Shown in pieces: positions 1 to 6,700 of a stretch of 10,636 bases of DNA. The stretch is from assembly GCA_946496415.1 (NCBI GenBank), contig CAMMGP010000023.1, forward strand, positions 1 through 10,636, read 5' to 3'. Position numbers and translations under genes: made by a program. The notes under the pieces were generated by a model. The model ran no database searches. It saw only the letters and a list, made by a program, of their open reading frames with translations, and was not told where the DNA came from. This stretch comes from an uncultured Clostridia bacterium (GTDB taxonomy: Bacteria > Bacillota > Clostridia > Christensenellales > Aristaeellaceae). Position 1 is the first letter of the stretch; each line of letters begins with the position of its first letter.

Positions 1-457
1 TCTTGAACATGAGGTTGAACTGGCGGATGCCGGTGAAGTCCTTCTTGCCGCACACGGGGCAGGTGATGTCGTGCTCGGCGATGTAGGTCTCCAGCTGTTC
101 GTTCGTCCAGCCGTCGCCAGTCTCCTTGCCGCCGGTAAAGTCCTCGATGAGTTTGTCGGCGCGGAAGCGGGCCTTGCAGGCCTTGCAGTCCATCAGCGGG
201 TCGTTGAAGCCGCCGACGTGGCCGGAAGCCACCCAGACCTCGCGGTTCATCAGAATGGCGCAGTCCAGCCCGGTGTTGTAGGGGCATTCCTGCACGAACT
301 TCTTCCACCAGGCGCGCTTGATGTTGTTCTTGTACTCCACGCCCAGGGGACCGAAGTCCCAGGTGTTGGCCAGGCCGCCGTAAATTTCGGAGCCCGCGAA
401 GATGTAGCCGCGGTTCTTGCACAGCGCGACCAGCTTGTCCATTGTCAGCTTCGCCAT
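1..457 (-). CDS. glyQS: Glycyl-tRNA synthetase, dimeric (alpha2) type, N-terminal part
   Basis: Charges tRNA-Gly with glycine in the cytoplasm; class II synthetase of the single-chain homodimeric type usual in Firmicutes, not the GlyQ/GlyS tetramer. About 152 residues are present and the frame is open to the left edge, so roughly two thirds of the protein lies outside. Seen: the N-terminal block MDKLVALCKNRGYIFAGSEI, then TWDFGPLGVEYKNNIK, the segment GLDCAILMNREVWVASGHV, and two CxxC pairs (DCKACK near residue 91 and CPVCGKKDF near 134) expected to hold zinc in this family, followed by FTGIRQFNLMF. Two in-frame ATGs lie at 463 and 457; the GAGG of the leader is only 2 nt from the first but 8 nt from the second, so I chose 457. 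It has its own promoter (493-521) and a leader of about 30 nt. Identification is firm from conserved motifs. Confidence 0.96.
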   Translation of the reverse strand, partial: MAKLTMDKLVALCKNRGYIFAGSEIYGGLANTWDFGPLGVEYKNNIKRAWWKKFVQECPYNTGLDCAILMNREVWVASGHVGGFNDPLMDCKACKARFRADKLIEDFTGGKETGDGWTNEQLETYIAEHDITCPVCGKKDFTGIRQFNLMFK

Positions 458-492
458 ATCCATACCCTCTTTTTCGATTGCGATGTGGTACA

Positions 493-521
493 AGCATAGC
501 AGATTTGCCGGAAAACTGCAA
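493..521 (-). promoter_or_regulatory. Sigma-A promoter of the glycyl-tRNA synthetase gene
   Basis: Reading the minus strand, TTGCAG (521-516) is followed after exactly 17 nt by TATGCT (498-493). Transcription would start near 486, leaving a leader of about 30 nt before the start codon at 457. That is too short for a T-box riboswitch, which often precedes Firmicutes glycyl-tRNA synthetase genes. Confidence 0.75.
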
Positions 522-568
522 CGCCGGAATGTAAATTCGCGCGATATTTCGTTGGGGAAAGCGTCATT

Positions 569-961
569 TTATAGATGCTCCCAGAACCAGCCGATGTTGA
601 TGGCGGTGAAAGCCACGGCAATGACGCACAGCGCCAGCGCGGCCGTGGCGTAGCGCAGGCGCCTGGCGCGGCCATAGACGCCGAGGGGAATGCCCACGAG
701 GGCAAAAAGGCACGGCATGCTTATCCAGTACGATTCCACGATCATTTCTGCATTGGGCATCCTGCGCCCGCGCCAGAGGACGGCGACGGCGAACAGGCTC
801 CAGAACGTGTAGAGCATCGCCAGTACGCCCATCGTCAAAGCCAGCGTGCCCAGGCCGCTTTCCCGCAGGCCGTCCCTCAACTCCATGCCGCACTCGCCGC
901 AAAAGCGCGCGCCCGCCGGGGCGGGATGGCCGCAGCGGGGGCAGGTATTCGCTCTTTCCAT
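569..961 (-). CDS. Zinc-ribbon membrane protein, function unknown
   Basis: A 130-residue protein with an N-terminal zinc ribbon and three predicted membrane helices. C7xxC10 and C21xxC24, in the contexts CPRCGHP and FCGECG, form a treble-clef/zinc-ribbon pair like those heading many small Clostridial membrane proteins. Hydrophobic stretches at about residues 39-63, 79-97 and 103-127 would anchor the rest, leaving the ribbon probably cytoplasmic. The start at 961 is supported by AGGAGG placed 7 nt upstream; an earlier in-frame ATG at 1021 lies upstream of the promoter and is not credible. It has a strong promoter of its own (981-1009) and is divergent from the sigma factor gene. About 110 nt separate it from the synthetase gene, and no U-tract terminator follows it, so some read-through is possible. 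I do not recognise a specific family or partner; the ribbon could bind protein or nucleic acid. Confidence 0.85.
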   Translation of the reverse strand: MERANTCPRCGHPAPAGARFCGECGMELRDGLRESGLGTLALTMGVLAMLYTFWSLFAVAVLWRGRRMPNAEMIVESYWISMPCLFALVGIPLGVYGRARRLRYATAALALCVIAVAFTAINIGWFWEHL

Positions 962-980
962 AGACTCGCCTCCTGCGGTT

Positions 981-1009
981 ACTGTATCACAAAGAAATAT
1001 ACCCGTCAA
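981..1009 (-). promoter_or_regulatory. Sigma-A promoter of the zinc-ribbon membrane protein gene
   Basis: On the minus strand TTGACG (1009-1004) and TACAGT (986-981) are separated by 17 nt, with an A/T-rich spacer unlike the surrounding GC-rich DNA. The predicted start site lies 10-15 nt ahead of the AGGAGG ribosome binding site, giving a very short leader. Confidence 0.75.
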
Positions 1010-1020
1010 CGCCCCCACCA

Positions 1021-1048
1021 AAAACCGCGCGCCCCGCCCGGCCGTCTA
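1021..1048 (+). promoter_or_regulatory. Possible ECF-type promoter ahead of the sigma factor operon
   Basis: AAAACC (1021-1026) and CGTCTA (1043-1048) are 16 nt apart. ECF promoters commonly have an AAC-containing -35 and a CGTC-type -10 at this spacing, and ECF operons are often autoregulated. No good sigma-A promoter is visible on this strand in the 120-nt divergent gap. The match is short and the region is GC-rich, so this is a tentative call. Confidence 0.25.
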
Positions 1049-1053
1049 ACAGA

Positions 1054-1063
1054 TGACCGGTCA
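1054..1063. repeat. Perfect 10-bp palindrome upstream of the sigma factor gene
   Basis: TGACCGGTCA is identical to its own reverse complement and ends 7 nt before the GGAGG ribosome binding site of the sigma factor gene. It could be a small operator or a chance palindrome; it has no loop and would not form a useful RNA hairpin. Confidence 0.4.
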
Positions 1064-1081
1064 AAACGATGGAGGTGTCCC

Positions 1082-1549
1082 ATGACGAGCGAACAGTTTG
1101 CGCAGGAGATCGTCGCGCTTACCGATACGCTGTATCGTGTAAGCTATTCGATCCTGCGCGAAAAGTGCGACCGCGAGGATGCGGTACAGGGCTGCCTGGA
1201 AAAGGCGTGGAAAAAACGGCGCGCGCTGCGCGACGAGCGCTACCTCAAAACGTGGCTGGTGCGCATACTCATCAACGAGTGCTACAACATCCACCGCCGC
1301 CGCGCTCGGGAAGCGCCAGGCGAACTTCCCGAGCGCGCCGCCCCACCCGGCGCGGACAGGGAGCTGCACGACGCCCTGATGCGGTTGCCCGAGGAAGTGC
1401 GCACGCCCATCGTCCTGCATTACATGGAGGGGTATCCCATTGGGGAAATCGCCTCGGCCCTGCGCCTTGCGCAGGGGACGGTCAAGTCCCGCATGCGGCG
1501 CGGCCGGGCGATGCTCAAAAAACTGCTGTCTGAGGAGGAACTTTCGTGA
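1082..1549 (+). CDS. ECF-type RNA polymerase sigma factor
   Basis: A 155-residue sigma-70 family factor with only regions 2 and 4, the hallmark of extracytoplasmic-function sigmas; it directs RNA polymerase to a small regulon, usually for cell-envelope stress. Region 2 covers about residues 14-75, with AVQGCLEKAWKK for core binding and TWLVRILINECYNIHRR for -10 recognition. A short linker rich in A, P and E follows. Region 4 covers about 95-150, with LPEEVRTPIVLHYMEGYPIG and the helix-turn-helix around ALRLAQGTVKSRMRRGRAML. The start at 1082 has GGAGG 6 nt upstream; in-frame ATGs further upstream lack such a site. Its stop overlaps the GTG start of the next gene by 4 nt (GTGA), so the two are translationally coupled, typical of a sigma and its anti-sigma. 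The regulon and the specific ECF group cannot be assigned from sequence alone. Confidence 0.93.
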   Translation: MTSEQFAQEIVALTDTLYRVSYSILREKCDREDAVQGCLEKAWKKRRALRDERYLKTWLVRILINECYNIHRRRAREAPGELPERAAPPGADRELHDALMRLPEEVRTPIVLHYMEGYPIGEIASALRLAQGTVKSRMRRGRAMLKKLLSEEELS

Positions 1550-2718
1550 AGAAACGGGATTTTCGCACGGCTTTTGGAAAGCCCGACGCGGACTTTGTCT
1601 CCTGCGTGCAAAATACGCTCCACAGACTGCGCGAGGAGGAAAGACCTATGAAACGCAAACTGAGCCTCAGCGCGGCCATCGCCGTGGCCGCCTGTCTGAT
1701 CGTCGCCACGGCAGCGCTTGCCGCCGCCAGCCATTGGGGGCTGTTCGACTTCCTGAATCAGGGGGGAGACAGCGGCGCGCTGCCGGAAGCGGCGGAGATC
1801 GTCGCCACCGACCCGCCGCAGGAGGGCGGTGCAGGGAAACTGGCTTCCTTCAGGCTGCGCGAAGCCGTATACGACGGCGAATACGTCTACATGGTCGTGG
1901 ACGCAACGCCTGCGGACGGTCTCTTGCTGCTCGGGCCGGGCCTGCTGCCGCCGGACGCGATGCGCAATCTGACCAAGGAAGATTACGACGCCATGACCAT
2001 CGGCGAATACGCCGGGGAAAACGACCTGCAAATGGCCATCGTGGGCATCAGCACCGCCGCAGCCGCGGAGGGCGCGGAAGACGCCATCACGAGCTTCGAC
2101 TGGCGTCTGGAAGCGGACGGCACGCTGGTTTTCATGCTCAGCGGCGAGGCGCCGCAGGGCATGGGCGATGCGTTTGAAACCACGCTGTTATGCAGCGTGA
2201 CGCCGCTCGTGCCTGCCGCCAAGGGCGATGGCATCACCATGCAGTATTTCGAGGAAGACGGAGAAGAGCCGGTCAGCAAATACATCGGCTACGACGTGGA
2301 CGAAGCGCATATCCAGCGCAGCGAGCTTGCCTTTGCGCTCACCGCCGCCGGACCGGCTGAAGCGCAGGCATACGACCTGGGCGCCGCGTACCCGGGCTGC
2401 GGCGTGCGCGTGGAGCGCGTGACCTTTGAGCCTTCGCCGATGGCGCTGTACTACGAGATACGCTTCACCATCACCGACGAAGCGGCCTACGCCGCGACCG
2501 AGGACGGCGTGCAGTTTGAATTTCTCGATGCAAACGGCGAACGCCTGCCGGACGGCGCGACGATGAGCGGCCAGACCGCCGCGCAGGCGGACGGTTCCCT
2601 TGTGCAGAGCGGTTCGCTGTCCGCACAGAGCGACCCTTCGCAGATCGCGGCGCTGCGGGCCTTCAACTGCTGGACGAAGGAGCGCTATGAGAGCCATGAA
2701 CTGACGCTGGAGCCGTAA
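1546..2718 (+). CDS. Anti-sigma-like single-pass membrane protein (DUF4179-like architecture)
   Basis: A 390-residue protein, probably the membrane partner that holds the upstream sigma factor inactive. A cytoplasmic N-terminus of about 40 residues (FRTAFGKPDADFVSCVQNTL, then RLREEERPMKRK) precedes one membrane helix at about 42-62, followed by an extracytoplasmic portion of more than 300 residues. After the membrane come a WGLFDFL motif, then FRLREAVYDGEYVYMVVDA near 102-120, which I recall from Clostridial sigma-linked proteins of DUF4179 type, and a C-terminal part with RVTFEPSPMALYYEIRFTI near 291-309. Translation starts at GTG 1546, with GAGGAGG 7 nt upstream lying inside the sigma gene. 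A second in-frame start, ATG 1648, also has a strong ribosome binding site and would yield a signal-peptide-like N-terminus without the cytoplasmic part. Anti-sigma activity is inferred from gene order and topology; no anti-sigma zinc motif (HxxxCxxC) is present. Confidence 0.8.
   Translation: MKKRDFRTAFGKPDADFVSCVQNTLHRLREEERPMKRKLSLSAAIAVAACLIVATAALAAASHWGLFDFLNQGGDSGALPEAAEIVATDPPQEGGAGKLASFRLREAVYDGEYVYMVVDATPADGLLLLGPGLLPPDAMRNLTKEDYDAMTIGEYAGENDLQMAIVGISTAAAAEGAEDAITSFDWRLEADGTLVFMLSGEAPQGMGDAFETTLLCSVTPLVPAAKGDGITMQYFEEDGEEPVSKYIGYDVDEAHIQRSELAFALTAAGPAEAQAYDLGAAYPGCGVRVERVTFEPSPMALYYEIRFTITDEAAYAATEDGVQFEFLDANGERLPDGATMSGQTAAQADGSLVQSGSLSAQSDPSQIAALRAFNCWTKERYESHELTLEP
1633..1650 (+). 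promoter_or_regulatory. Internal ribosome binding site with in-frame ATG
   Basis: GAGGAGG (1633-1639) stands 8 nt before ATG 1648, inside the anti-sigma-like gene and in its frame. Initiation here would give a 356-residue product beginning MKRKLSLSAAIAVAACL. The same bases encode an E/R-rich stretch, so the match could be incidental. Confidence 0.45.
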
Positions 2719-2739
2719 AACACGACGGAACGACACATC

Positions 2740-2766
2740 GCGCGGCGGGAAACGCACCCGCCGCGC
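2740..2766 (+). other. GC-rich intercistronic hairpin without U-tract
   Basis: GCGCGGCGGG (2740-2749) pairs perfectly with CCCGCCGCGC (2757-2766) around a 7-nt loop AAACGCA. No T-run follows on either strand, so it is not a standard intrinsic terminator. It sits in the 78-nt gap between the anti-sigma-like gene and the secreted protein gene, where such stems may stabilise or process the upstream mRNA or cause partial attenuation. Confidence 0.6.
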
Positions 2767-2796
2767 CCCACAAAACGCGAAGAGGATTTAAGAACG

Positions 2797-3822
2797 ATGA
2801 AAACGATGATGAAGGCCCTGCTTTCCCTGACGCTGCTTCTCGCCGTGGCGCTGTGCGCCCTGCCCGTCCACGCGGAAGATTCCCTGCCGCCGCTGAGCGA
2901 CCTTTTCCTCTATGAACCCAGCGAGGGCGAAGAAAACGCCGAGGCCACCCGCGCCGCCAACGCCGCCTACCGGGAGACGATCGACGCGCTGGCGCAACCC
3001 TCGGATGTGGTCTGCGAAAGCGAGGCGCTGCGCTTTGAAGCCCTGCAGTACCTGGCCGTGGACGATTTCACGCTGCTGACTTGGCGCGTGACCAATTTGA
3101 CGGACAAGACGGTCTTTCTCACGACCAGCGAGTTTTACGCCGCCTTCAGCGGCATCGAATACGACGTCTGCGGCGGCTGGCAGTGGGACAGTCTCGTCCT
3201 CGCCCCCGGCTCAAGCGCCGACGCCCGCTTCCACGGCACGCTCTGGTCGCACTTTGAACCGGGCGAGGGGGAATTCACGCTGGATATGAAGGTGTACGAC
3301 GTTTCGCAGGACGCGGAAGAGGCCGCTGAGATGGCGGCGCTGGGGACGTTTTCGCCCGTGGAGAGCGGCTGCCCGCTCCTTGAAGAGACGCGTCTTGCCG
3401 TGCCGATGACGATGACGGCGGGCAACGTGCGCTCGGCGCTGAAGGACGGCGCGCCGCTGGAATGGGAAATGGACGGCTACACGCTGCGCGTGACGCAGGC
3501 GGAGATGAGCGAGGTCGGGGCGCGCTTTGCGCTGGAACGCATCTACGCAAGCCGCGACGCCGCGCTCGCCGATCCGCCGGACGGCGATACGTTCTGGGAC
3601 TATGAACTGCGCAGCGCCGACGGCGCGAAGTGGGTCTCCACAGCCTACGGCAACCTCCCCGACGCGCCGGTGGAGCTGGAGGACGGCCGCTGGGCATGGC
3701 AGTACTCCACGCGCGTCTACTACATGGTCTGCCAGCCGGAGACGGTGGTGCTGCGCGCGCGCCGCTTTACCGGCAACGGCTACGACGAAAGCGCAAACGT
3801 GGATGTGGAATTGCAGTTTTAG
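2797..3822 (+). CDS. Secreted protein of the sigma/anti-sigma operon, function unknown
   Basis: A 341-residue protein with a clear signal peptide: a lysine-containing start, a hydrophobic core LLSLTLLLAVALCAL, and a signal peptidase I site after VHA at residue 26. There is no lipobox and no C-terminal anchor, so it is probably released or held at the wall. The mature part is acidic. A first half (about 71-170) contains FTLLTWRVTNLTDKTVFL and ends with EFTLDMKVYDV. A second half (about 222-341) starts at YTLRVTQAEMSEVGARFALE and has a fold-like pattern resembling the C-terminal part of the neighbouring anti-sigma-like protein. The ribosome binding site is modest (GAGG about 11 nt before ATG 2797); ATGs at 2806 and 2809 are alternatives. 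No separate promoter is evident in the preceding 78 nt, so it is probably co-transcribed. It may be a ligand or partner of the sensor; I do not recognise a named family. Confidence 0.82.
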   Translation: MKTMMKALLSLTLLLAVALCALPVHAEDSLPPLSDLFLYEPSEGEENAEATRAANAAYRETIDALAQPSDVVCESEALRFEALQYLAVDDFTLLTWRVTNLTDKTVFLTTSEFYAAFSGIEYDVCGGWQWDSLVLAPGSSADARFHGTLWSHFEPGEGEFTLDMKVYDVSQDAEEAAEMAALGTFSPVESGCPLLEETRLAVPMTMTAGNVRSALKDGAPLEWEMDGYTLRVTQAEMSEVGARFALERIYASRDAALADPPDGDTFWDYELRSADGAKWVSTAYGNLPDAPVELEDGRWAWQYSTRVYYMVCQPETVVLRARRFTGNGYDESANVDVELQF

Positions 3823-3832
3823 CGCGGGATGG

Positions 3833-3867
3833 AAAAAACGCCCGGGGAGCATGCCGCTTCCCGGGCG
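3833..3867 (-). terminator. Intrinsic terminator of the deaminase-methyltransferase-ABC-F operon
   Basis: A 10-bp stem, 3839-3848 with 3858-3867 (eight G-C pairs plus one G-T and one A-T at the loop end), has a 9-nt loop. On the minus strand it is followed directly by six T (3838-3833), ideal for rho-independent termination 19 nt after the ABC-F stop codon. On the plus strand the same stem follows the secreted protein gene but is trailed only by TATCTTCT, so it may serve weakly in both directions between the convergent genes. Confidence 0.85.
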
Positions 3868-3885
3868 TATCTTCTGTGATTTCCC

Positions 3886-5808
3886 TCACCGCTCGCTCAC
3901 GGCCTCCGAGAGGGCTTCCCATTCCTCGTAGAGCGCGTCCATACCCGCCTGCAGTTCGGCGTGGCGGCGGGCAGTCTCGCGCGCCTCGTCCGGGCGCTGA
4001 TACAGTTCCGGGTCGGCCATGCGCGTTTCCAGGTCCTGAATTTCCTTTTCCGCGGCGGCGATGCGCGCTTCCGCGGCCTCCAGCTGCTTTTCCAGCGCCT
4101 TTTTGCCCTCGCGCAGCAGGCGCTCCTTGCGGCGCTGCTTGTCCAGCTGCGTCTTTGTCATACCGGAGGCGGCAGCGTCTTCCAGCCCCGCTTCCTCGCG
4201 ACGCTTTTTTTCCAGATAGTCGTCGTAATTGCCGAGGTATTCCTTCACGCCGTCCGGGCGCATCTCGATAATGCGGTCGGCCACGCGGTTGATGAAGTAG
4301 CGGTCGTGCGAGACGGTGAGGATGGTGCCGTCAAAATCCTCCAAAGCGCCCTCCAGCACTTCGCGGCTGTCCATGTCCAGATGGTTGGTCGGCTCGTCGA
4401 GAAGGAGGAGGTTGTCGCGCTTGAGCATCAATTTGCACAGCGAAACGCGGCCCTTTTCGCCGCCGGAGAGCATGGAGATCTTCTTGTAAACGTCGTCGCC
4501 GGTGAAGAGGAACAGCGCCAGCACCGAGCGCACGCGGTCGAGGTCGAGACGGGGAAAGGCGTCCCACAGTTCGTTCAAGACGTCCTTTTCCGGGTCGAGT
4601 CCTGTCTGGTGTTGCTCGTAGTAGCCCAGATCGACGTTGGCGCCGAACTCCACCTCGCCCGCGTCGGCCTTCAGTTTGCGGGCGATGATGTTGAGCAGCG
4701 TGGACTTGCCCACGCCGTTGGGGCCGATGATGGCCACGCGGTCGCCGGCGCGCAGGTGGAGGTCGAAGTTTTCAAACAGCCTGCGCCCCTCGAAGCCCTT
4801 GGCAAGGCCATGCACCTTGAGTACGTCGTCGCCCGATCGGCGGCGCGCCTCGAAGGAAAAGCGCACGTGCTGCTCGTCCACCGGCCTTTCCAGCCGTTCC
4901 ATCTTTTCCAGCCGCTTTTCCCGGCTCTCCGCCGCGCGGATGGACTTTTCGCGGTTGTACATGCGATAGCGCTGGATGATGGCCTGCTGGCGGGCGATCT
5001 CCGCCTGTTGCAGCTTGTATTCGCGTATCTGCCGCTCGATGTCGGCCTGCCGTTTGACGGTGAACTGGTCGTAGTTGCCCTCGTACTGCACAAGGCGGCG
5101 CATGGAGATCTCCGCCATGCAGTCGCAGACGCTGTTCATGAAGTAGCGGTCGTGCGAGATGATCAGCACCGTGCCGCGGTACTTTTTCAGCGTGTCCTCC
5201 AGCCACTGGATGGAGGAAAGGTCTAAGTGGTTGGTCGGCTCGTCGAGCATGAGCAGGTCGGGCTGGGTAAGCAGCAGGCGGGCAAGGCACAATCGCGTCT
5301 TTTCCCCGCCGGATAACACGCTGGCGGGCTGATCCTCGCGCCCTTTGGCAAAGCCGAGGCCGGCGAGCACGCCCTGTATGCGGCTGGGCCACTCGTAGCC
5401 GCCCGCGTCCTCAAAGCGGTCGGTAAGGCGGGCGTATTCGCGGGAGAGGCGATCCAGTTCGACCTCGTTTTCGTGCTTTTGCGCCATCTCCTCTTCCAGC
5501 GCGCGCAGACGGCGCTCCATTTCCCGCACCGGCTCAAAGACGCGGGAGAGTTCCTCGCGCACGGTGAGGTCGCTCTGGATGTCGGCCTCCTGCGTGAGCA
5601 TGCCCACGCGCGTGCCGCGCATCAGCGATATGGAGCCTTCGTCCGGCTCCATCTGCCCGGCGATGAGGCGAAAGAGCGTGGATTTGCCCGAGCCGTTGAC
5701 GCCGATCAAACCCATGCGCGCCCCCTGCTGGAGCGTCAGCGATATGTCTTTCAGGACGGATTTCATGCCGAAGGACTTCGACACGCCCTGCACAGTCATC
5801 AGTATCAT
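3886..5808 (-). CDS. ABC-F family ATPase acting on the ribosome
   Basis: A 640-residue soluble ABC-F protein with two ATPase domains and no membrane segment; the family binds the ribosomal E site to resolve stalling or displace antibiotics. Domain 1: Walker A GVNGSGKST (36-44), signature LSGGEK (165-170), Walker B LLMLDEP with E190, and switch histidine in SHD (218-220). The linker of about residues 245-312, rich in K, R, E and Q, is the P-site tRNA-interaction helical pair. Domain 2: Walker A GPNGVGKST (362-370), LSGGEK (447-452), LLLLDEP with E472, and SHD (500-502). A charged coiled-coil extension covers about 530-640, as in YdiF/YheS/Uup-like members. Both catalytic glutamates are intact, so it should hydrolyse ATP. 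Start 5808 has GGGG 6 nt upstream; it lies 18 nt after the methyltransferase stop, hence the same operon. A housekeeping role is likelier than a dedicated resistance factor, but sequence alone does not decide. Confidence 0.95.
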   Translation of the reverse strand: MILMTVQGVSKSFGMKSVLKDISLTLQQGARMGLIGVNGSGKSTLFRLIAGQMEPDEGSISLMRGTRVGMLTQEADIQSDLTVREELSRVFEPVREMERRLRALEEEMAQKHENEVELDRLSREYARLTDRFEDAGGYEWPSRIQGVLAGLGFAKGREDQPASVLSGGEKTRLCLARLLLTQPDLLMLDEPTNHLDLSSIQWLEDTLKKYRGTVLIISHDRYFMNSVCDCMAEISMRRLVQYEGNYDQFTVKRQADIERQIREYKLQQAEIARQQAIIQRYRMYNREKSIRAAESREKRLEKMERLERPVDEQHVRFSFEARRRSGDDVLKVHGLAKGFEGRRLFENFDLHLRAGDRVAIIGPNGVGKSTLLNIIARKLKADAGEVEFGANVDLGYYEQHQTGLDPEKDVLNELWDAFPRLDLDRVRSVLALFLFTGDDVYKKISMLSGGEKGRVSLCKLMLKRDNLLLLDEPTNHLDMDSREVLEGALEDFDGTILTVSHDRYFINRVADRIIEMRPDGVKEYLGNYDDYLEKKRREEAGLEDAAASGMTKTQLDKQRRKERLLREGKKALEKQLEAAEARIAAAEKEIQDLETRMADPELYQRPDEARETARRHAELQAGMDALYEEWEALSEAVSER

Positions 5809-5826
5809 GCGTTTCCCCTTATGCGT

Positions 5827-6687
5827 TTACGCGCCCAGCCAGCGCCCGGTCGCGCCGCAGGGCAGTACGCCGCCCGCGGTCACGGGCAGCACGATCTCCT
5901 CCGCCGTCGCCTTGCCGCCGCGATGGCGGGCGACGGCCATGGTCAGCATGTTGTTGAGCACCGCCGGTTGCAGGCCGGTGGTGTAGCTGTTGATGAGCAT
6001 GAACAGCGCGTCCCCGGCAAGCACCTTTTCGCAGGCCTCCACCAGCGGGTAGAGCTCGTTTTCCAGCTTCCACACCTCGCCGCCGGGGCCGCGGCCATAG
6101 CTGGGCGGGTCCATGAGGATGCCCTGATAGGCGTTGCCCCGCCGCGCCTCGCGCAAAACGAACTTCTTGGCGTCATCGACGATCCAGCGCACATGCGTTT
6201 CGTCGATGCCGCTCAGGCGGCGGTTCTCCCCCGCCCACTGCACCATGCCCTTGGCCGCGTCCACATGCGTCACCTGCGCGCCGGCGCGGGCGCAGGCCAC
6301 CGTTGCCCCGCCCGTGTAGCCGAAGAGATTGAGCACCCTGATGGGGCGCTTCGCCTCGCGGATGCGCGCGGCCATCCAGTCCCAGTTGACGGCCTGTTCC
6401 GGGAAAAGGCCGGTGTGCTTGAAGCCCGTGGGGTGGACGTAGAAGCGCAATTCGCCATACGACACCGTCCAGCGCTCGGGCAGCTTTTTGAAAAACTCCC
6501 ACTCGCCGCCGCCTTTGGCCGAGCGGTGGTAGTGCGCGTCGGCGCGCGTCCACAATTCGGGCCGCTGCTTGGGCCAGATGGCCTGCGGGTCGGGGCGGCG
6601 CAAAATGACGTCCTGCCAGCGTTCGAGCTTTTCGCCGTCGCCCGTGTCGATCACTTCATAGTCTTTCCAGCCGGAGGCGATAAACAT
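5827..6687 (-). CDS. Class I SAM-dependent RNA methyltransferase, RlmI-like (COG1092 type)
   Basis: A 286-residue methyltransferase, probably acting on rRNA. The SAM-binding motif I is VLNLFGYTGGATVACARAGA (residues 118-137), followed by the acidic residue in THVDAAKGMVQWAGEN. The catalytic motif is ILMDPPSYGRG (190-200), the DPPxxG-type loop of the RlmI/YccW group. The region before motif I contains RFYVHPTGFKHTGLFPEQ, also typical of that group. Escherichia coli RlmI is about 396 residues with an N-terminal PUA domain; this protein is shorter and lacks a PUA domain, which fits the compact Firmicutes members. I chose the start at 6687 because GGAGG is 7 nt upstream; an earlier in-frame ATG at 6714 would overlap the deaminase gene. 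It begins 13 nt after the deaminase stop and ends 18 nt before the ABC-F start, so the three form one transcript. The methylated nucleotide is not deducible here. Confidence 0.88.
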   Translation of the reverse strand: MFIASGWKDYEVIDTGDGEKLERWQDVILRRPDPQAIWPKQRPELWTRADAHYHRSAKGGGEWEFFKKLPERWTVSYGELRFYVHPTGFKHTGLFPEQAVNWDWMAARIREAKRPIRVLNLFGYTGGATVACARAGAQVTHVDAAKGMVQWAGENRRLSGIDETHVRWIVDDAKKFVLREARRGNAYQGILMDPPSYGRGPGGEVWKLENELYPLVEACEKVLAGDALFMLINSYTTGLQPAVLNNMLTMAVARHRGGKATAEEIVLPVTAGGVLPCGATGRWLGA

Positions 6688-6700
6688 GGCCTGTCCTCCC

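Noticed and set aside
458..568. T-box riboswitch upstream of the glycyl-tRNA synthetase gene
   Set aside because: A good promoter at 493-521 leaves a leader of only about 30 nt, and no specifier stem, T-box sequence or terminator is visible.
3961..5226. Long plus-strand open frame of about 420 codons opposite the ABC-F gene
   Set aside because: It is an antisense shadow of a certain gene in GC-rich DNA: no ribosome binding site, no recognisable motif, and composition dominated by complement-derived residues.
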